36,778 nucleotides of DNA from Anaerolineales bacterium (GTDB lineage Bacteria > Chloroflexota > Anaerolineae > Anaerolineales > UBA6663): NCBI GenBank assembly GCA_020845955.1, contig JADLEU010000387.1, positions 1 through 36,778 on the forward strand, in the 5' to 3' direction. A program made the translations under genes and the position numbers. The notes under the pieces were generated by a model. The model saw only the letters and a program-made list of their open reading frames with translations. It had not been told where the DNA came from and searched no databases. Positions 21,633 through 28,860 of the stretch are shown piece after piece (positions within the stretch are counted from its first letter, which is position 1; each line of letters opens with the position of its first letter).

Positions 21633-21648
21633 TGCAAGAATTGTGCCA
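21633..21648 (-). promoter_or_regulatory. Sigma-54 (-24/-12) promoter for the rpoN operon
   Basis: On the minus strand TGGCAC-AATTC-TTGCA matches the sigma-54 consensus. The predicted start near 21622 gives a leader of about 207 bases that carries the 18-bp array. Sigma-54 would thus drive its own gene plus the kinase and activator, a positive loop. The rest of the 21416-21907 gap holds no supported gene; a TATAAT at 21723-21728 on the plus strand, without a good -35 partner, might serve the M28 gene. Confidence 0.85.
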
Positions 21649-21907
21649 GCCGTAGTTCGGTACCTTTGGAGGGCCAGCAGCTGTAGCGCGGAAGGCTTCA
21701 ACCCGGCTGCCAATCGGTAGTCTATAATCAGTCGGCACGGGATGACACGCGCGGCCCGGATGACTTTGCTATGGGCAGCATGGCGTCCGTAGCGCCGCCC
21801 ATGCAACGGAGGCGACTCAATGCGCCAGGTGAAACACCCAAGACAGAAGGAAAAGAAATTGCGCATAGCCACACCTAGGTGCCCGACAGGTCCCAGCCGA
21901 GGGTTCT

Positions 21908-22831
21908 ATGAGTGATCATCAGGCTATTCGCAGGCGATCATTGTGGTTGATGGGGTCAGCGGGCATCCTGGCCGCTGGAGCTGCTGGCGTGCTGGTCGTC
22001 GCTTGGCTAGGCGCGTTTTCAACGCCCGAGCTAAGCTCTTTTGACGGCGCGCGGGCGTACGACCATGTCGTTTCTCAGGTAGCCTTGGGGCCCCGCGTGA
22101 CCGGCACGGAGGGCGGTTTCGCTGGCGGCCACTACATCGCGGCAGAACTGGCGGCTGTTGGTTGGGAGGCTGAGTTCCAGCCCTTCGAATACCAGGGAAC
22201 GCCGGCACGCAATGTTGTAGCGCGGGCCAATGTGGGGCGGGGGCCGATCATTCTCCTCGGTGCCCACTACGACACGCGGCGGCGTGCCGATGAGGACGCC
22301 GACCGGCCCATGGAACCGGTGCCAGGCGCCAACGACGGCGCCTCCGGAGTCGCCGTTTTGCTCGAGTTGGCGCGCAGCCTGGACCTGGACCGGGTTCCGA
22401 ATGAGATCTGGCTTGCCTTTTTCGACGCCGAGGACAACGGGCGGCTGGATGGATGGGACTGGATTGCCGGCTCAACCTATATGGCCGCAAACCTGGCATT
22501 TGAACCAGAGGCAATGGTCGTGGTGGACATGGTCGGCGATGCGGATCAGCAGATCTATTTCGACAACAACTCCGACCGTGAGCTTTCGGCCAGGGTGTGG
22601 GCAGTGGCAGCGCAACTGGGCTATGGCGCGAACTTCCTGCCATTTCCTCGCTACACCATGCTGGACGATCACATCCCCTTCCGTGATCGCGGCATTCCAG
22701 CAATCGACATTATTGATTTTGACTATCCACATTGGCATACCACCGAGGATACGCCTGACAAAGTGAGCGCCGACAGCCTTGAGCGCGTGGGGCGCACGCT
22801 GGAGGCGTTCCTGGAAACAGTAGATAATTGA
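21908..22831 (+). CDS. Membrane-anchored M28-family zinc peptidase / glutaminyl-cyclase-like
   Basis: The 307-residue protein has one N-terminal membrane helix (about 11-35, SLWLMGSAGILAAGAAGVLV), so the catalytic domain is probably outside the cytoplasm. The metal ligands of family M28 are all visible: His120 (LGAHYDTR), Asp143 (GANDGASG), the Glu175 region (FFDAEDNG), Asp207 (VVVDMVGD) and His277 in DYPHWHTTEDT. The FDYPHWHT stretch and WDWIAGS resemble the glutaminyl-peptide cyclotransferase branch, so either an aminopeptidase or a cyclase is possible. GAGGG five bases before the ATG supports the start. It is divergent from rpoN. Confidence 0.88.
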   Translation: MSDHQAIRRRSLWLMGSAGILAAGAAGVLVVAWLGAFSTPELSSFDGARAYDHVVSQVALGPRVTGTEGGFAGGHYIAAELAAVGWEAEFQPFEYQGTPARNVVARANVGRGPIILLGAHYDTRRRADEDADRPMEPVPGANDGASGVAVLLELARSLDLDRVPNEIWLAFFDAEDNGRLDGWDWIAGSTYMAANLAFEPEAMVVVDMVGDADQQIYFDNNSDRELSARVWAVAAQLGYGANFLPFPRYTMLDDHIPFRDRGIPAIDIIDFDYPHWHTTEDTPDKVSADSLERVGRTLEAFLETVDN

Positions 22832-22984
22832 CACTTGCCAGACATGCTTCGCTCGCCGAACATGGGGTCTCAATTGGCCATGCGCTTCATCGACGACTTT
22901 GCCAAGTACGCCGAGCGGGCGAGCGAATCGGTGCGCCAAGCCGGACCGCGTCTGGCGTAAGTTTGGGTAATCGGCGAGAGAGGG

Positions 22985-22990
22985 TATACT
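22985..22990 (+). promoter_or_regulatory. -10 box placed for a leaderless transcript of the aminotransferase gene
   Basis: TATACT ends seven bases before the ATG at 22998, so transcription should start at or next to the initiation codon. The -35 region 17 bases upstream (TTTGGG) is weak. There is no Shine-Dalgarno. The same geometry recurs at 24184 and 33958. Confidence 0.45.
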
Positions 22991-22997
22991 TTCTCGC

Positions 22998-24182
22998 ATG
23001 ACGATCACATCACCGCCACCAGCAGAGCGCATGGCGCGCCTGCCCACCTATTTCTTCCACGGTCTCAACCAAACGATCGCCCGGCTGAAAGCGGCCGGTG
23101 TCGACATCATCCGCATGGATATGGGGTCGCCCGACCTACCCCCCGCGCCCTTTATCATCGAGCAACTGCAGAGCTCGGCGGCGGATCCAACCCGGCACGG
23201 CTATATGCCGACTGGCGGGCCGCCCGCGTATCGGGCAGCGTGGGCCGAGTTCTATGGGCGGCGGTTCGGTGTGGAGCTCGACCCGGCCAGCGAAGTGACA
23301 GGTCTGATCGGTTCGAAGGAAGGCATCTTTGCGTTGGCGCTGGCCTATCTCAACCCGGGCGACGTTGTCTTGATCCCGGACCCCGGTTATGCGGCCTACC
23401 TGGGCGGCGCTCACTTTGCCGGAGCGGAGATCGTGCGCTTGCCCCTCATCGCCGAAAACCACTTCCTGCCGGACTTCCGCGCCATACCGGCCGAGGTCCT
23501 GCAGAGGGCCCGCCTGCTTTGGCTCAACTACCCAAACAACCCAACCGGTGCGGTGGCTTCGCTGGAAGTCTTCGCCGAGGCCGTGGCCCTGGCACGTGAG
23601 CATGGTTTTGTGCTGGCCCACGACGCGCCTTACACCGAAATCACGTACGACGGCTATCGACCGCCAAGTGTGCTGCAAATACCCGGCGCCAAGGATGTGG
23701 CCGTCGAATTCCATTCCCTGTCCAAGACCTGTAATATGGCCGGTTGGCGTGTCGGGACCATGGTCGGAAATCCTGAGATCGTGCGCGTGCTTCAGCAGCT
23801 CCTGAGCAATATCGAGTCTGGGCAATTCCTGCCGGTGCTAGATGCGGCCAGCGTGGCGCTGACCGGCGATAACACCTGGATCGCAGAACGAAACCGGGTC
23901 TACCGTGAGCGGCGCGACCTGGTCGTGGCTGGGGTGCGCGCGGCCGGCCTTGAGACCGATGTTCCGTCCGCGGCGATCTACGTTTGGGCCCGGCTGCCCG
24001 GCGGGGCTGACGACGACGCCTACGCCGGGGCCTTGCTGGAGGGCGCGGGCATCAGCGTAACGCCCGGCCGCATTTTCGGCCGCATGGGGCATGGGTACAT
24101 CCGGGTGTCCCTCGGCACGGCGACTGAGCGCGTGCGTGAGGCCATGGCGCGTTGGCAATCCTGGGCGGCAGCGCGAGGGTGA
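22998..24182 (+). CDS. Class I/II PLP aminotransferase, LL-diaminopimelate-aminotransferase-like
   Basis: The 394-residue fold-type I aminotransferase has the PLP-binding Lys243 in HSLSKTCNMAGWRVG, the YPNNPTG motif (178-184), the Tyr/Asp strand (VLAHDAPYTEITYDG) and the C-terminal Arg region (GYIRVSLGTATERV). SLSKT followed by NMAGWR is typical of LL-diaminopimelate and related aminotransferases (DapL/AspC-like), which make meso-DAP precursors or transfer amino groups of Asp and Ala. Substrate cannot be fixed by eye. The preceding 166 bases show no gene. The message appears to be leaderless. Confidence 0.87.
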   Translation: MTITSPPPAERMARLPTYFFHGLNQTIARLKAAGVDIIRMDMGSPDLPPAPFIIEQLQSSAADPTRHGYMPTGGPPAYRAAWAEFYGRRFGVELDPASEVTGLIGSKEGIFALALAYLNPGDVVLIPDPGYAAYLGGAHFAGAEIVRLPLIAENHFLPDFRAIPAEVLQRARLLWLNYPNNPTGAVASLEVFAEAVALAREHGFVLAHDAPYTEITYDGYRPPSVLQIPGAKDVAVEFHSLSKTCNMAGWRVGTMVGNPEIVRVLQQLLSNIESGQFLPVLDAASVALTGDNTWIAERNRVYRERRDLVVAGVRAAGLETDVPSAAIYVWARLPGGADDDAYAGALLEGAGISVTPGRIFGRMGHGYIRVSLGTATERVREAMARWQSWAAARG

Positions 24183-24183
24183 G

Positions 24184-24189
24184 TATAAT
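24184..24189 (+). promoter_or_regulatory. TATAAT -10 box, leaderless geometry, for the DUF4139 gene
   Basis: A perfect TATAAT ends six bases before the ATG at 24196, placing the transcription start at the initiation codon. A TG lies just upstream (GGTGAGTATAAT), near an extended -10. No convincing -35 is visible. It overlaps the stop of the aminotransferase gene. Confidence 0.5.
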
Positions 24190-24195
24190 CGGCCC

Positions 24196-25803
24196 ATGGC
24201 CATCCCTTTCGTTCCCGTTGCCACACAGCCGACCGCCGTCACCGTCTTCTCGGACCGCGCGCGGATTACGCGCTTGGGGCGCACGATGCTGGAGGCGGGG
24301 CTGCGGCACCTGACGATTGACAACTTGCCCCTGGCGCTTCAGCCGGAATCCGTGCGGGCCAGCGGGCGGGGCACCGCGCGGGCCAAGCTGCTGGGGGTTA
24401 CGACGCACCTGGAGCACTTTTCCGAGACCCCCGCACAGGCAGCGCGCGACCTGGAGCAGCGCATCCAGTCCGCCGAAGACACGGATGCCGGCCTGCTGGC
24501 GCAGTCAAGCGTGGTGGAGAAGGAACAACGCTACCTCGATGGCCTGGCGGCGCAAAGCGAGATGTGGGCACGTGGATTGGCGCTGCGCAATCGCTTGCCC
24601 CAAGAACAGGCTGAGATTTTCGAGTATGTCAGCAGCCGCAGCCGCGCACTGCAAGCCGAGCAATTGGAACTGGGGCGCCAGCGGCGCGAGCTGGCCAAGA
24701 CCCTGGACCAGATGCGTCGCGAGCTGAAGGACCTAACTTCCGCTCGGCCGCGCAAGCGCTACCTGGCCGTTATCGAGCTGGAGGTCAGTGCGCCAGGCGA
24801 CTTTGAGTTGGAGCTGACATACGTAGTGACCGGAGCCGGCTGGCAGCCGCTGTATGATTTGCGCTTGACCGATGTGGACCTGGAAATCAGCTACTTGGCC
24901 CAGGTCATGCAGGACACGGGCGAGGATTGGCCGGGCGTGACCTTGACGCTCTCGACCGCACGACCCTCCTTGTCCCTGGCCCTTCCGGAGCTGGAGCCCT
25001 GGTATATCCGGCCTCGGCCGCCTGTGGTGCAGCCGCCGGCGCGCGCGAAGAGCAGCCGACCGCCAGTCGCGCCGGTCCCCGCGGCCAGGATGGCCGCGGA
25101 CGAGGCGCCCAACTGGGCAGCCAGTGCAGCCCGGCCCGAGGCTTTGGAGGCGTTTGAGGCCGAGGTCGCGACCGTCTCGGAAGCCGGCGCTTCCTTGACA
25201 TATCGCCTGGCCGGTTCGGCCCAGGTGCCTGGTAATCATGAGCCGCGCAAAGTCACGGTAGCCACCGTTCGCCTCAAACCCGACCTGACCTACGTCACCG
25301 CACCCAAGCTCGAATCGGTTTGCTACCGGCGGGCCGAAGTGAAGAACGACAGCGCCTACTCGCTGCTGCCTGGAGGTGCCCAGCTGTTTGAGGGCGACGA
25401 ATACCTGGGCGCCACTCGGCTGGAGTTTGTGGCCCCCGGGCAGACGTTCGAGCTTGCCCTGGGGGCCGACGAGCGGCTGCGAGTGGAGCGCGAACTGCTG
25501 GCGCGAGATGTGGACAAGGCCTTCATCTTGGGCGATCGGCGCCGTATCCGCTATGGCTTTGGCATTACGCTGGAGAATCTGCGCGATGCCGCCCAGCTGG
25601 TGGTCGTCCGCGATCAGATCCCGGTGCCTCGTGACGAACAGATCAAAGTGCGGATTGAATCAGCCGATCCCAAGCCAGCCGAGCAGAGCGAACTTGGTCT
25701 TCTAGAATGGAAGCTGACTCTCGACAAGGGCACCAAACGAACCATCCGGTTTGATTTCAGCGTGGAACACCCGCGCGCCATGGATGTGATAGGATTGCTC
25801 TAG
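24196..25803 (+). CDS. DUF4140/DUF4139 (mucoidy-inhibitor MuiA-like) protein
   Basis: The 535-residue protein has the N-terminal DUF4140 pattern (AVTVFSDRARITRLGRTML), then a coiled coil (about 85-190, rich in Glu, Gln and Arg), then a DUF4139 beta-rich domain (VIELEVSAPGDFELELTYVV, GAGWQPLYDLR). A Pro-rich linker (RPRPPVVQPPARA) interrupts the second half near residue 280. There is no signal peptide, so it is cytoplasmic. The family is widespread and has no defined biochemical role; the MuiA name comes from a mucoidy phenotype. ATG 24196 is chosen over a GTG at 24091, which lies inside the aminotransferase gene. Its stop is three bases before hflX. Confidence 0.85.
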   Translation: MAIPFVPVATQPTAVTVFSDRARITRLGRTMLEAGLRHLTIDNLPLALQPESVRASGRGTARAKLLGVTTHLEHFSETPAQAARDLEQRIQSAEDTDAGLLAQSSVVEKEQRYLDGLAAQSEMWARGLALRNRLPQEQAEIFEYVSSRSRALQAEQLELGRQRRELAKTLDQMRRELKDLTSARPRKRYLAVIELEVSAPGDFELELTYVVTGAGWQPLYDLRLTDVDLEISYLAQVMQDTGEDWPGVTLTLSTARPSLSLALPELEPWYIRPRPPVVQPPARAKSSRPPVAPVPAARMAADEAPNWAASAARPEALEAFEAEVATVSEAGASLTYRLAGSAQVPGNHEPRKVTVATVRLKPDLTYVTAPKLESVCYRRAEVKNDSAYSLLPGGAQLFEGDEYLGATRLEFVAPGQTFELALGADERLRVERELLARDVDKAFILGDRRRIRYGFGITLENLRDAAQLVVVRDQIPVPRDEQIKVRIESADPKPAEQSELGLLEWKLTLDKGTKRTIRFDFSVEHPRAMDVIGLL

Positions 25804-25806
25804 CTT

Positions 25807-27177
25807 ATGCCCAAAGCAGCGCTGCCCACTGAGCTGCCGTCTGAGCGCGCCTTGCTGGTGGGGATTGAGGTGTACGGCCGGAAATCGCTGCTGGGCCTCG
25901 AGGCCTCGTTGAGTGAGCTGGCGCAACTGGCCGACACGGCTGGCCTGCAAGTGATTGGCGAGATCCACCAGAAGATCAGCAAGCCGGACCCGAACACCTA
26001 TATCGGCTCTGGAAAGGCCGATGAACTGCGCGCTTTGGCCGAAGAGACTCTGGCCGACGTGGTCGTCTTTGACGATGAGCTGTCGCCGCGGCATCAACGC
26101 GAGCTCGAACAGAAATTGGGCGAAAACGTAAAGGTCTTAGATCGGACCGCGCTGATCCTGGACATCTTTGCGCAGCACGCGCGCACCCGGGAAGGCGCTC
26201 TGCAGGTGGAATTGGCTCAATACGAATACCGCCTGCCGCGGCTGACGCGGCAGTGGACTCACCTGGCCCGGCAGGCCGGTGGCGCGGCTGGGCGCGGTGG
26301 CACAGGCGGTGTGGGCTTACGCGGGCCAGGCGAAACGCAGCTGGAGGCCGACCGCCGTGAAATCACAGAACGGATCGTTCACCTCAAGAAGGAACTTGAG
26401 AAGGTCCGGGCGCACCGCAAGCGCTACCGGCTGCAGCGCCAGCGCAATGCCGTGCCGATTGTGGCGATTGTAGGCTACACGAACGCCGGTAAGAGCACCT
26501 TGCTCAACACGCTGACCGGCAGCCAGGAGGTGGTAACCGCCGACCAGTTGTTTGCTACGCTTGACCCCACAACGCGCCGCGTCCGGCTGCCTAACGGCAA
26601 GACGGCGCTGTTCACCGACACCGTCGGTTTCATCCAGAAACTGCCCACGACCTTGGTCGCGGCCTTCCGGGCCACACTGGAGGAGATCGGTGAAGCGGAT
26701 CTCCTGCTGCATGTGCTGGACGTGACCCATCCCAATGCGCGCCAGCAAGCCCAGGCGGTCGCCGTTACGCTGGACGACCTGAATGTGCATGATGTTCCGG
26801 TGCTGCTCGTGCTTAACAAGGTCGACGCGCTGACTACCGACCTGGAGGCCGAAGCACGGCTCAACCTGGGCGAGCGCTTTGAGATGGGCGTGCCCATTTC
26901 CGCCCTGACGGGTCAGGGGGTAGAGGCGCTGCTTGAGCGCGTGTCGGCCGAGCTGTACAGCAACCTGGTGCCGCTGAAGATCAAGGTGCCATACAAGAAC
27001 GGCCAGTTGATTTCGCTATTCCACGAGCAGGCGGTGGTCGATCACGTCGAGCATTGTGAGGACGGTGTCGAACTGGAGGGCCGGATACCCGAGCGCTTGG
27101 CGCCGCGTTTCAGGCCATTTGTTCCCAGGGCCCGCCGGGCCGCGGCGACGCGCGCCGCGCCGCCGCCGCGGCGTTGA
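25807..27177 (+). CDS. hflX: HflX ribosome-associated GTPase
   Basis: HflX binds the 50S subunit and rescues or splits stalled ribosomes under stress. The 456-residue protein has the HflX N-terminal domain (DPNTYIGSGKADEL, VVFDDELSPRHQRELE), the helical linker (GGAAGRGGTGGVGLRGPGE, QLEADRR) and a G domain with G1 GYTNAGKS (223-230), DTVGFIQKLP (G3) and NKVD (G4). The C-terminal tail is basic and Arg-rich (RARRAAATRAAPPPRR). It starts three bases after the MuiA-like stop and is followed by a small membrane gene 15 bases later, so the genes share a transcript. Confidence 0.96.
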   Translation: MPKAALPTELPSERALLVGIEVYGRKSLLGLEASLSELAQLADTAGLQVIGEIHQKISKPDPNTYIGSGKADELRALAEETLADVVVFDDELSPRHQRELEQKLGENVKVLDRTALILDIFAQHARTREGALQVELAQYEYRLPRLTRQWTHLARQAGGAAGRGGTGGVGLRGPGETQLEADRREITERIVHLKKELEKVRAHRKRYRLQRQRNAVPIVAIVGYTNAGKSTLLNTLTGSQEVVTADQLFATLDPTTRRVRLPNGKTALFTDTVGFIQKLPTTLVAAFRATLEEIGEADLLLHVLDVTHPNARQQAQAVAVTLDDLNVHDVPVLLVLNKVDALTTDLEAEARLNLGERFEMGVPISALTGQGVEALLERVSAELYSNLVPLKIKVPYKNGQLISLFHEQAVVDHVEHCEDGVELEGRIPERLAPRFRPFVPRARRAAATRAAPPPRR

Positions 27178-27192
27178 GCCAGGAGAGGCGCC

Positions 27193-27387
27193 ATGTGGCT
27201 AGACAGGTTGTCGGACTTCATTGCCCGCTATAAGGGGCTGCCGACCATGTTGGCTGTCCTCCTCGTGTTCATCAACTTTGTGCTGCAATTCCTCGATCTG
27301 GGGTGGTTGTCGTCGTCCAACTTGCTGCTGCACCTGGGCATTGTGGTGGGTCTCGTTGGTCTTCTGCTGGCGGAGGCTTTAGGCTGA
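27193..27387 (+). CDS. Small two-helix membrane protein, uncharacterised
   Basis: The 64-residue protein has an excellent ribosome site (AGGAGAGG) and starts 15 bases after hflX. Two hydrophobic stretches (about 18-36, TMLAVLLVFINFVLQFL, and 43-62, LLLHLGIVVGLVGLLLA) are split by a short DLGWLSSS turn. No family recognised. Confidence 0.8.
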   Translation: MWLDRLSDFIARYKGLPTMLAVLLVFINFVLQFLDLGWLSSSNLLLHLGIVVGLVGLLLAEALG

Positions 27388-27421
27388 CCCACCACCCAAT
27401 GCGGGTTCGCCGGCCAACACG

Positions 27422-28594
27422 GTGAACCAGTATTTGGTGCGCCAGTCCGGCCGGCGGCCGGCCGGACGCCGGATCCTCCTGGCGCTGCTGGCCGCGTTAC
27501 TTGGGGCAGGCTGCGCGCAGGCGCCGCGGGCGGGGACGCCGAGGCCGTCCACCACCCGTATCGTGTCGGTCGAAACTCACACGTCGACCCCGGCGCCCCC
27601 AACGCCCACGGTTACGGCTTCGGCGACCGTGACGCCGGGCGCGTCGCTCACTCCCATCCCGCCGTCGGCAACACTTACGCCCCAGCCGATCGTACGCTTT
27701 ATGGCCGTCGGCGACGTGATGCTGGCCCGCAGCGTGGGTGAGCGCATTCTGCAAGCTGGTCCAGGCGTGGCTTTTGCGGGGGTGCTGCCGGTTCTGCAAA
27801 CGGCCGATCTGCTGGCGGCCAATCTCGAATGCGTCATTTCGGAGCTCGGCGTGCCAGCGCCTAAAGCGTATGTGTTTCGGGCACCCCCGGTGGCGATGGA
27901 GGCCTTGGCTGGAGCTGGTGTGGACGTGGTCAGCCTGGCGAATAACCATGTCTATGACTACGGAGTCGAAGCGGTCGAAGAGATGTTGCCGCGGCTGCGC
28001 GAAAGCGGGATAGAGGCCGTCGGCGCTGGGCCCAATGTAGCCGCGGCTCACGCGCCGGTCTTGGTGGCGCGCAATGGGGTGCGCATGGCGTTCTTGGCTT
28101 ATGTCGACGTTCCCATCGAAGGGCGCAGCGGCTTTGATACCGCGAGCTGGGCCGCGGGGCCAGAGACGCCGGGTCTTGCTTGGGCCGAGGTTGACCGCGT
28201 CGCGGCTGACGTGGCCGAAGCTTCACTGCAGGCAGATGTCGTCATCATCCTCTTCCACTTCGGTCTCGAGGGCCGGCCTGAGGTCACGGCCAGCCAGCGC
28301 GCGCTGGCTCACGCGGCTATTGACGCGGGGGCGGAGCTGGTTCTCGGCGCACATCCGCATGTGCTGCAGCGCCCGGAGGCCTATAACGGCGGTTTGATCG
28401 TCTACAGCCTGGGAAACTTCGTCTTCGATGGCTTCTCGGGACTGGCAAGTCAATCCGCTATCTTCACCGCCACGCTCACTCCCGCAGGCGTGGAGGCCTT
28501 TAGCTGGGTGCCGATTGTGGTTGAGGGCGGACTGCCGCGGTTGGCCACCGATGCGGAGGCCGCTCTAATTCTGCCGCAGATCGCGGGGGGTTAG
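27422..28594 (+). CDS. CapA-family (PGA_cap) lipoprotein, metallophosphatase-like
   Basis: A GTG start gives 390 residues. A basic N-terminus, a hydrophobic stretch and the lipobox LGAGC (Cys near residue 31) indicate a lipoprotein. A Pro/Thr-rich linker follows, then the CapA domain: FMAVGDVMLARSVGE, ANLECVISE, VSLANNHVYDYG, ILFHFGLEG and GAHPHVLQ, the metal-binding pattern of the calcineurin-like CapA/PgsA family. The family is linked to poly-gamma-glutamate capsule synthesis, but many members in non-capsulated bacteria have no known role. No other pgs/cap genes are near, so I assign only the family. Confidence 0.87.
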   Translation: MNQYLVRQSGRRPAGRRILLALLAALLGAGCAQAPRAGTPRPSTTRIVSVETHTSTPAPPTPTVTASATVTPGASLTPIPPSATLTPQPIVRFMAVGDVMLARSVGERILQAGPGVAFAGVLPVLQTADLLAANLECVISELGVPAPKAYVFRAPPVAMEALAGAGVDVVSLANNHVYDYGVEAVEEMLPRLRESGIEAVGAGPNVAAAHAPVLVARNGVRMAFLAYVDVPIEGRSGFDTASWAAGPETPGLAWAEVDRVAADVAEASLQADVVIILFHFGLEGRPEVTASQRALAHAAIDAGAELVLGAHPHVLQRPEAYNGGLIVYSLGNFVFDGFSGLASQSAIFTATLTPAGVEAFSWVPIVVEGGLPRLATDAEAALILPQIAGG

Positions 28595-28860
28595 CAGGCC
28601 GCTGGCGGCGCGCGAGACCGTCCCGAGGGTTCGCCTGGGGCATTTGCCCACACCGCTCGCGCTGCCACGGCTTACGGCCGTGCTGGGCGGCCTGAGGCTG
28701 TGGTGCAGCGCGCTGGCGCACGTGCCGCAAAGGGCGGCGCCTCCCGCGCAATTGTGCCGCGTACGGGCCGCCCAGTTTGCGCTCCGGCCGTTTTGGCGTA
28801 GCATGGACCGCCGGGTTCTGTCAACAGGATTGGCGTAATACGGCCCAAACGAGCGCTCTC

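Noticed and set aside
21510-21872. Minus-strand open frame of 120 codons upstream of rpoN
   Set aside because: It contains the sigma-54 promoter and part of the 18-bp array, and the translation resembles no protein.
28745-28765. Sigma-54-like GCGCAATTGTGCC near the second kinase
   Set aside because: The GC and GG elements are too close together for a -24/-12 promoter.
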